Shown piece after piece: positions 24,081-28,297 of a stretch of DNA of 28,297 nt. Location of the stretch: positions 1 through 28,297 of the IMG/VR virus record IMGVR_UViG_3300043772_000839. One strand, given 5' to 3'. How positions within the stretch are numbered: the stretch's first letter is position 1; each line of letters opens with the position of its first letter. Under the pieces are notes generated by a model. That model was not told the origin of the DNA. It made no database searches and saw nothing but the letters and a program-made list of their open reading frames with translations. The DNA comes from a virus. Position numbers and translations under genes: made by a program.

Positions 24081-25637
24081 TTACTTCGGCGTAGCCGTAG
24101 GATTGAAGGCGTTGTACAGCGCCAGCCCAGCCAGTGCACCTTGCAGACCCGAGAACATCCCAGACTGCCCTTGATTTGACGAATACGGCGCTGCCTGCAA
24201 CGGCAAGCCACCCAACAACGACTGCATGTACGTAGCCTGCTGATACGGGAACTTCACCGACTCTTGGAACTGCTGGTAGCCAAAGTCCAGAGGCTGTTGT
24301 GCAAGCGCCTGCTGGGTAGCGCCACCCGCAAGCTGTGCGTTCAGACCTTGAATCCCAGCGCCAAACTGCTGTTGACCAAGACCACCCAAGGTAGAAGCAG
24401 CGCTCAGCATCGGGTTGAGAGACTGCAGACCCAGGTTTGCACCGAACTGCCGTGAGGCTTCCGTCTGCCTTGCGCCCTCAAGCCCGTACTGAGCACCCAA
24501 CTGAGCAGCATTCATGCCTTGGCCGTAGCCGTATTGACGTGATTGCTCAGTGCCTTTTTGTGCTTCCAAACCAAGCTGAGACTCAGCAACACGCTGTGCC
24601 TGCGCACGGTCATACGCGGCCTGCAAGCCCTTCTCTTGGATATCCCCGATCTGGGTACCCAGGTTGCGCTGACGCTCCGCTTCCATGATGGCTTGGCGTG
24701 ACCCACCATACGCACCAGCTTGAGCCAGACGAGCCTGTTCCGCATTCCTGCCGATGTCCGCCTGACGCCGAGCTTCCCGAGCCTGGATATCAATGACGTT
24801 TTGCTGGTACGGATTCATGTAGTCCCGTACCGACTTCACATCACCCAGCCCCGTGCTCATCGTCTCGGGGGAATACTCTTGCGGCGTCTGGTAGAAGTTT
24901 GCGAAGCGCCCAGGGGCGTAGTTGCCCAGGTTACCTGCACTCAGTCCGGCCAAAGCAGCAAGTTGAGACCCTGCACGGAACTCAGAGGGAAGCTGAAGAT
25001 TGCTCAAACCTTGGAACGATTGTTCCTGCAACGGAGCGGGTCCAGCAAAGCGCTGACCCGTGAACGGTTGATATGGTAGATCCGCAGCGGCTTCCCCCTT
25101 CGCCAGCATCTTGTAGACATACGGCGAGAAATTTGGGCTCAGCGTGGACTGAGACGCAGGGATGGTCGTGGTCGTTGCTGTGACAGGGGGAGGTGCTGGA
25201 GTGGGCGTTGTTGTGACAGGGGGAGGTGCTGGAGTGGGCGTTGTTTTAGGCATTGTTGTGCCCGTTCTACCCCCTACATACCCCTGACCTTCCATCCACG
25301 CAATATCAGCTTTACTTACGCCCGCCGCCTCTAATTGGGCGGGGGTCGCACCAATTTGGTTCAAGTACGCTATTTTTTCTTCCGGTGAATCGTATGCCCC
25401 ACCGACAATACCCCAGCCCGCAGGGGCCTCTGCCCCTGCTTTTTTGAACTGCGCTACTGCGCTTCCCCCGTCATACCCCTGGCTTTTCATCCAGTCGATA
25501 TCACCCTGCCCTACACCAGCGGCAAGCAGTTGGTCTTCGGTTACACCATTTTGGTTGAACCAGTTAATCTTTTCTTCTGGTGAGTCATACGCACCACCAG
25601 CAACGCCCCAATCGGCGGGCAAATTAGGTGTAGCCAT
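24081..25637 (-). CDS. virion structural protein with duplicated N-terminal module, 518 aa
   Basis: Residues 7-58 and 72-123 are two copies of one module (WGVAGGAYDSPEEKI, then a helical LxxAGVxxxDIxWMxxQGY), 65 residues apart. A Thr/Pro linker with an exact duplication of TTPTPAPPPVT follows. The main body (about 165-518) is Ala/Gln/Gly-rich and helical, with YMNPYQQNVIDIQAREARRQ and GAYGGSRQAIMEAERQRNLG, a pattern I associate with internal or ejection proteins in podovirus-like late operons. ATG 25637 is chosen over GTG 25640: AGGAG lies six bases upstream and the start overlaps the previous TGA (TGATG). The modules might be binding domains facing a partner protein; this is inference. Confidence 0.82.
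   Translation of the reverse strand: MATPNLPADWGVAGGAYDSPEEKINWFNQNGVTEDQLLAAGVGQGDIDWMKSQGYDGGSAVAQFKKAGAEAPAGWGIVGGAYDSPEEKIAYLNQIGATPAQLEAAGVSKADIAWMEGQGYVGGRTGTTMPKTTPTPAPPPVTTTPTPAPPPVTATTTTIPASQSTLSPNFSPYVYKMLAKGEAAADLPYQPFTGQRFAGPAPLQEQSFQGLSNLQLPSEFRAGSQLAALAGLSAGNLGNYAPGRFANFYQTPQEYSPETMSTGLGDVKSVRDYMNPYQQNVIDIQAREARRQADIGRNAEQARLAQAGAYGGSRQAIMEAERQRNLGTQIGDIQEKGLQAAYDRAQAQRVAESQLGLEAQKGTEQSRQYGYGQGMNAAQLGAQYGLEGARQTEASRQFGANLGLQSLNPMLSAASTLGGLGQQQFGAGIQGLNAQLAGGATQQALAQQPLDFGYQQFQESVKFPYQQATYMQSLLGGLPLQAAPYSSNQGQSGMFSGLQGALAGLALYNAFNPTATPK
25180..25245 (-). repeat. two exact copies of a 33-base tandem repeat
   Basis: Bases 25180-25212 and 25213-25245 are identical. Each encodes the 11 residues TTPTPAPPPVT in the linker of the 518-residue protein. 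Identical copies imply recent duplication or slippage. Confidence 0.95.
25269..25619 (-). repeat. diverged tandem duplication of a 52-residue module
   Basis: Bases 25464-25619 and 25269-25424 encode the two modules of the 518-residue protein, with a 195-base period. They share GGAYDSPEEKI exactly but differ in about a third of the other positions and at many third codon positions, so the duplication is older than the 33-base repeat next to it. Confidence 0.85.
25420..25445 (+). terminator. intrinsic terminator reading on the strand opposite the late genes
   Basis: GCAGGGGC (25420-25427) and GCCCCTGC (25432-25439) form a perfect 8-bp stem with loop CTCT, followed at once by six T (25440-25445). 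On the + strand this is a textbook terminator. On the - strand, the coding one, the T run is absent downstream. It encodes KKAGAEAPAG in the linker between the two modules of the 518-residue protein. It could limit antisense transcription through the late operon, or be a coding coincidence. Confidence 0.6.
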
Positions 25638-26491
25638 CACACGCTCCTCTGCAACTTGTTCATGATTTCGTACATGCGCTGCGCACCGCCTTGGTCATCA
25701 ACTGCAGCTTTTGGTACATAGGCTTCCCCGCTGGAAACTTTTGCAGGGGTGGTTCCGTTGGGGCCATGAATCACTGCGGGGGTGAGATCACGCCTACCTG
25801 TCGGATCAGGCGGGCCTCCGATCATTCTCGCACCTGGGACCAGTTGCTGTATACCCCTTGGGCCACCTGCGCCGTCCACAGCCTTCTTGGTCATGACGAA
25901 CCCGCCATCTTCCATCTGCACCTTGCCGCCGTTGGCGTAAGCCTGCATCAAGCCGCCGTTGGCTGCGTAGGTCACCAGCGGACCGTATTTGCCTGGGACC
26001 GTGCTAGGTGTGAGAGGCTTTGACGGACCTGCGTAGGCTTGCGTTGTGCCACCGCCGTAGCTGGTGCCCTTCTGCCGGTCGAGGTATGACAAGAGCGCCA
26101 TGAGCGCAGCGAGGCCACCTTTGGAAGTGGCGAAGTCCAGCCCCTTGCCCAACAGCCCTTTGGCTCCTCCAGCGCCCATCATGTCTTTGATCATGCGGCT
26201 AAAGGAGGTGTCCCCACTAGCAGGACTTGTGCGGTACTCTTGGTCGGCAGTTTCTACACCGCCTCCGGATTGCGTACCCTTAGAAATTATAGCGTCTGCA
26301 AACCCACCTTCATCTGCATACGGATCGCGTGCGTATAGCGGCAATCCAGTAAAAATGTCTGGGTTTGAAGCTACGCCAGGGTCATCGTAGTTGTAGTTTT
26401 CCCAGTCATCAGAATTTTCCCCACCGCTCATGGCGAATGAATTAGGATCAATATCATATTCCCCTGTAAAGGGGTTATAACGAGTTACCAT
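25637..26491 (-). CDS. glycine-rich virion-associated protein, 284 aa
   Basis: Begins MVTRYNPFTGEYDIDPNSF, then an acidic Asn/Asp region, a hydrophobic helical segment (about 110-145: GAGGAKGLLGKGLDFATSKG and following LAALMALLSYL), and a Gly-rich C-terminal half with YAANGGLMQAYANGGKVQ and MEDGGFVMTKKAVDGAGGP. The YAxGG motif is shared with the 605-residue protein. The C-terminal SSGEAYVPKAAVDDQGGAQRM looks folded. The ATG lies one base after the previous stop (TGATATGG), and the end overlaps the next start by one base. It is probably a virion or ejection component; no specific family is certain. Confidence 0.75.
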   Translation of the reverse strand: MVTRYNPFTGEYDIDPNSFAMSGGENSDDWENYNYDDPGVASNPDIFTGLPLYARDPYADEGGFADAIISKGTQSGGGVETADQEYRTSPASGDTSFSRMIKDMMGAGGAKGLLGKGLDFATSKGGLAALMALLSYLDRQKGTSYGGGTTQAYAGPSKPLTPSTVPGKYGPLVTYAANGGLMQAYANGGKVQMEDGGFVMTKKAVDGAGGPRGIQQLVPGARMIGGPPDPTGRRDLTPAVIHGPNGTTPAKVSSGEAYVPKAAVDDQGGAQRMYEIMNKLQRSV

Positions 26492-26492
26492 A

Positions 26493-28094
26493 TCAACCTC
26501 TCAAATCGTACATCAAGCCAAACGGCGATTCTGGTGTGCCGCGTGCCACGTTAACCTGTGCGGACGCTTGCCGATCCTGATTTTGTCCACCCATAGCACC
26601 GAGGAGTGCGAACAACGCAGCCAGATCCATGCCGGATTGGGGCGTTGCAGGTTTGGAAGCAGGCGCAGGAGCGGGCGCAGGCCCAGGAGCGGGAGCGGGC
26701 CCAGGAGCGGGAGCGGGCCCAGGAGCGGGAGCAGGAGCAGGCCCAGGAGCAGGTGCGGGTGTGGTAGCCACAGTTCTATCTTCATCTGACGGCGTGTCAA
26801 GCGGCGTACCCGGCGTGCGGTCAGGCTCTTCCATGAAATCCCAGTCCGGGATGATGGTGCCTTCGCGCTTTCCTGTGATTTCAACCCGAGCAGGCTCACC
26901 CTCAGTTACGTTCACACGACGCTCCGTATCTACAAACGGCTGCAACCACGGGTCAATGTTCAGGTCGTCTCTACGGCCCGTGATCTCTAGCGTTTGATCG
27001 GTCGCGCCGCTTGGCTGATCTACAAACGGCTGTAGCCACGGGTCAATGTTCAGATCATCTCTACGGCCCGTAACACCCACTGTTTGGCTTGTCTCTTCAC
27101 TCGGTACTTTGCCTGCCTGCAGTGCGGCATCTAACGCATCATCCCATTCAGGGACACCAGAATAAACAGGAATAGCACCTTCTTGATACCAATCATCGGC
27201 AGTTGCGGTTGCAGTTACGTCAATGGTCGGCCTATAAGGGTCAAGCGCCCAGTCAGGCAGATAACCTGCGTCGGGCTCCATGTACCCTGGTCCACCGACA
27301 TCAAAGAAGCCTTCTTGAATTTCTCCGGGCGTTTCGTATCCAGGGAAGTAACCCTTGCCAGATGTGCTACCAGCTTTACTAGCTCCCACTATCTCATTGA
27401 AAAGTCCTTGGAAGTTATCGTTCTTTACAGCTTCTCGTATGCGGTTTGCTTGTCCAACACCCTTGAGAATGTCAGTGATATCACTTGGTACTTGTGGAAC
27501 ACCAGGAATGTCAGATGCTGCGCCTAGTGCGCCAAGGATGTCTTTGTTCTCAATCGCTTTCTGAAGAGCGCTTGCGGTTTTAGCGTAGCCACCGGCAGTC
27601 TTTAACGACTTCACAAGTTCCGGGTCAACCCCAGGTATCACCCCAACACCCGGCAAAATTGACGCAGCGGCAGAAAGTATGTCGCCACTCTTGAGCGCTT
27701 GGATACCTTTGTGTGCGTTTACCGCAGCAGTAACAATAGGGCCGAAACCACCAAAACTTGCCGCGTTTACTGCAAATTTTACTAGGTCTGTTAGTCCAGA
27801 AGTCTTTTGCGGTTCGGAAATTGCGGTTCGTACAAACTTCCCGTTGTTGTCGTAGATATCGTTTCGGTGGTAACCTTCATATTTTCCTGATAGTGGAGCA
27901 CTGACCATATATCCGTTTTCAGGTGCGTCTTCAGTACCTCCGTAAACCAACGGGCGAACTTGAACCCCACTAAATTCAGCAACGGTGTCTAAAACTTGAC
28001 CGCCAGGATCGCCTTCCCCGCTTGGGCCAGCCACAATAGACTGAAACCCCGTCTTCAGGGCCTGATCTAGGAAAGATTTTGGATCGTAGGCCAT
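26493..28094 (-). CDS. late-operon protein with tandem repeats and Pro/Ala tract, 533 aa
   Basis: The N-terminal 220 residues contain hydrophobic Ala/Gly helices (VNAASFGGFGPIVTAAVNAH, ILSAAASILPGVGVIPGV, ILGALGAASDIPGVP) typical of phage internal proteins that contact membranes. The middle is acidic and Tyr-rich. Two near-identical copies of VTGRRDDLNIDPWLQPFVD-type sequence (about 342-359 and 372-389) are followed by a diverged third (ITGKREGTIIPDWDF). A Pro/Ala/Gly tract (about 446-479) leads to a C-terminal helix MDLAALFALLGAMGGQ. The start is one base after the previous stop (TGATATGG). The function is unknown; a virion component is inferred from position. Confidence 0.78.
   Translation of the reverse strand: MAYDPKSFLDQALKTGFQSIVAGPSGEGDPGGQVLDTVAEFSGVQVRPLVYGGTEDAPENGYMVSAPLSGKYEGYHRNDIYDNNGKFVRTAISEPQKTSGLTDLVKFAVNAASFGGFGPIVTAAVNAHKGIQALKSGDILSAAASILPGVGVIPGVDPELVKSLKTAGGYAKTASALQKAIENKDILGALGAASDIPGVPQVPSDITDILKGVGQANRIREAVKNDNFQGLFNEIVGASKAGSTSGKGYFPGYETPGEIQEGFFDVGGPGYMEPDAGYLPDWALDPYRPTIDVTATATADDWYQEGAIPVYSGVPEWDDALDAALQAGKVPSEETSQTVGVTGRRDDLNIDPWLQPFVDQPSGATDQTLEITGRRDDLNIDPWLQPFVDTERRVNVTEGEPARVEITGKREGTIIPDWDFMEEPDRTPGTPLDTPSDEDRTVATTPAPAPGPAPAPAPGPAPAPGPAPAPGPAPAPAPASKPATPQSGMDLAALFALLGAMGGQNQDRQASAQVNVARGTPESPFGLMYDLRG
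26658..26760 (-). repeat. GC-rich imperfect tandem repeat (PAPAPG tract)
   Basis: An about 18-base unit (GGAGCGGGAGCGGGCCCA on the + strand) recurs with small changes, encoding a Pro/Ala/Gly linker in the 533-residue protein. Such tracts vary in copy number by slippage and usually act as extended spacers. Confidence 0.9.
26929..27071 (-). repeat. two near-identical 53-base repeats, 90-base period
   Basis: Bases 26929-26981 and 27019-27071 differ at only a few positions and encode the duplicated GRRDDLNIDPWLQPFVD segment of the 533-residue protein. The near identity suggests recent duplication or gene conversion. A third, diverged protein copy lies downstream in the gene, near 26850-26890. 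Confidence 0.93.
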
Positions 28095-28095
28095 A

Positions 28096-28297
28096 TCACT
28101 GCGTCAAGTCGTAGAAGGTCAAAGACCCGATGGCCGCACCGGAAGAGCCCGACAGCACCCGGATGCCCAGCGTATAGATATCACTCGTCCCCGTCAAGGA
28201 GGAGCCCAACTGAAGATCCCAGTTGTACCCAGCAGTCTGGTTGATCGACCCGCTGGACTGGTTAGAGGCTTTCACATACTGCAGGTCTACGATGGTG
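28096..28297 (-). CDS. C-terminal end of a beta-rich late protein (partial at window edge)
   Basis: The last 66 residues of a gene entering from the right, ending in IGSLTFYDLTQ and a TGA at 28096-28098. The sequence is Ser/Gly/Thr-rich with alternating hydrophobic residues (WDLQLGSSLTGTSDIYTLGI), a beta-sheet pattern common in phage fibre, neck or tail-adhesin domains. One base separates its stop from the ATG of the 533-residue protein. The identity cannot be fixed from this piece. Confidence 0.7.
   Translation of the reverse strand, partial: TIVDLQYVKASNQSSGSINQTAGYNWDLQLGSSLTGTSDIYTLGIRVLSGSSGAAIGSLTFYDLTQ

Noticed and set aside
26629-26997. Gly/Ala-rich + strand ORF over the PAPAPG tract
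   Set aside because: It arises from reading the GC-rich tandem repeat backwards; an upstream start signal is missing and the - strand protein is consistent on both sides.
26658-27071. CRISPR-like array
   Set aside because: The repeats are in-frame protein-coding tandem repeats with unequal units and no conserved spacer length.

Overview
The window looks like part of a tailed double-stranded DNA bacteriophage genome. It is gene-dense, genes abut or overlap by 1-20 bases, and no host housekeeping, rRNA, CRISPR or insertion-sequence genes are visible. Most of it is GC-rich by eye. The combination of a family A DNA polymerase, an SNF2-type helicase, a fused primase-helicase and enormous virion-type proteins suggests an uncultured phage of an aquatic proteobacterium. 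The host is inference; nothing in the sequence names it. No terminase, capsid, portal, lysis or RNA polymerase gene is in view, so this is a fragment.

Left arm (1-12148, all + strand): a replication and nucleotide-metabolism block. In order it holds the tail of an unknown gene, an NrdR-like zinc ribbon protein, a short structured non-coding gap, a DUF3310 protein, a VRR-NUC nuclease, an unknown, a DNA polymerase, an unknown, a small zincin metallopeptidase, a Cas4/RecB-like nuclease, two small unknowns, a small HNH protein, an SNF2-type helicase, a coiled-coil protein, and a likely ssDNA-binding protein. A textbook intrinsic terminator follows. Then come an HNH/AP2 homing endonuclease, a helix-turn-helix protein, two small conserved-looking proteins and a 968-residue AEP primase/DUF927 helicase. 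Polymerase, helicase, ssDNA-binding protein and primase-helicase together would form most of a phage replisome, and the several nucleases could serve recombination, end processing or host DNA breakdown.

Right arm (12069-28297, all - strand): a late-type block read right to left, towards the replication genes. It holds the end of a beta-rich (possibly fibre) gene, a 533-residue protein with tandem repeats, a 284-residue glycine-rich protein, a 518-residue protein with a duplicated N-terminal module, a 605-residue coiled-coil protein, and a single 3392-residue polyvalent-type protein that takes up more than a third of the window. That giant carries an N-terminal PDGR/EFPD motif, Gly/Ala hydrophobic segments, long coiled coils, an HEGTH zincin site, a distinctly AT-richer insert with a TSWCTG motif and leucine-rich-like repeats, and a C-terminal region like the large polyvalent protein families. 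Such proteins are thought to be packaged and ejected with phage DNA.

The two arms converge and overlap by 80 bases (12069-12148), next to a 12-bp hairpin that may end the late transcript. The most unusual points are the modular giant protein and its low-GC insert, a perfect + strand terminator buried inside a - strand structural gene (25420-25445), the convergent overlap, and the AT-hook plus four-cysteine make-up of the putative ssDNA-binding protein.
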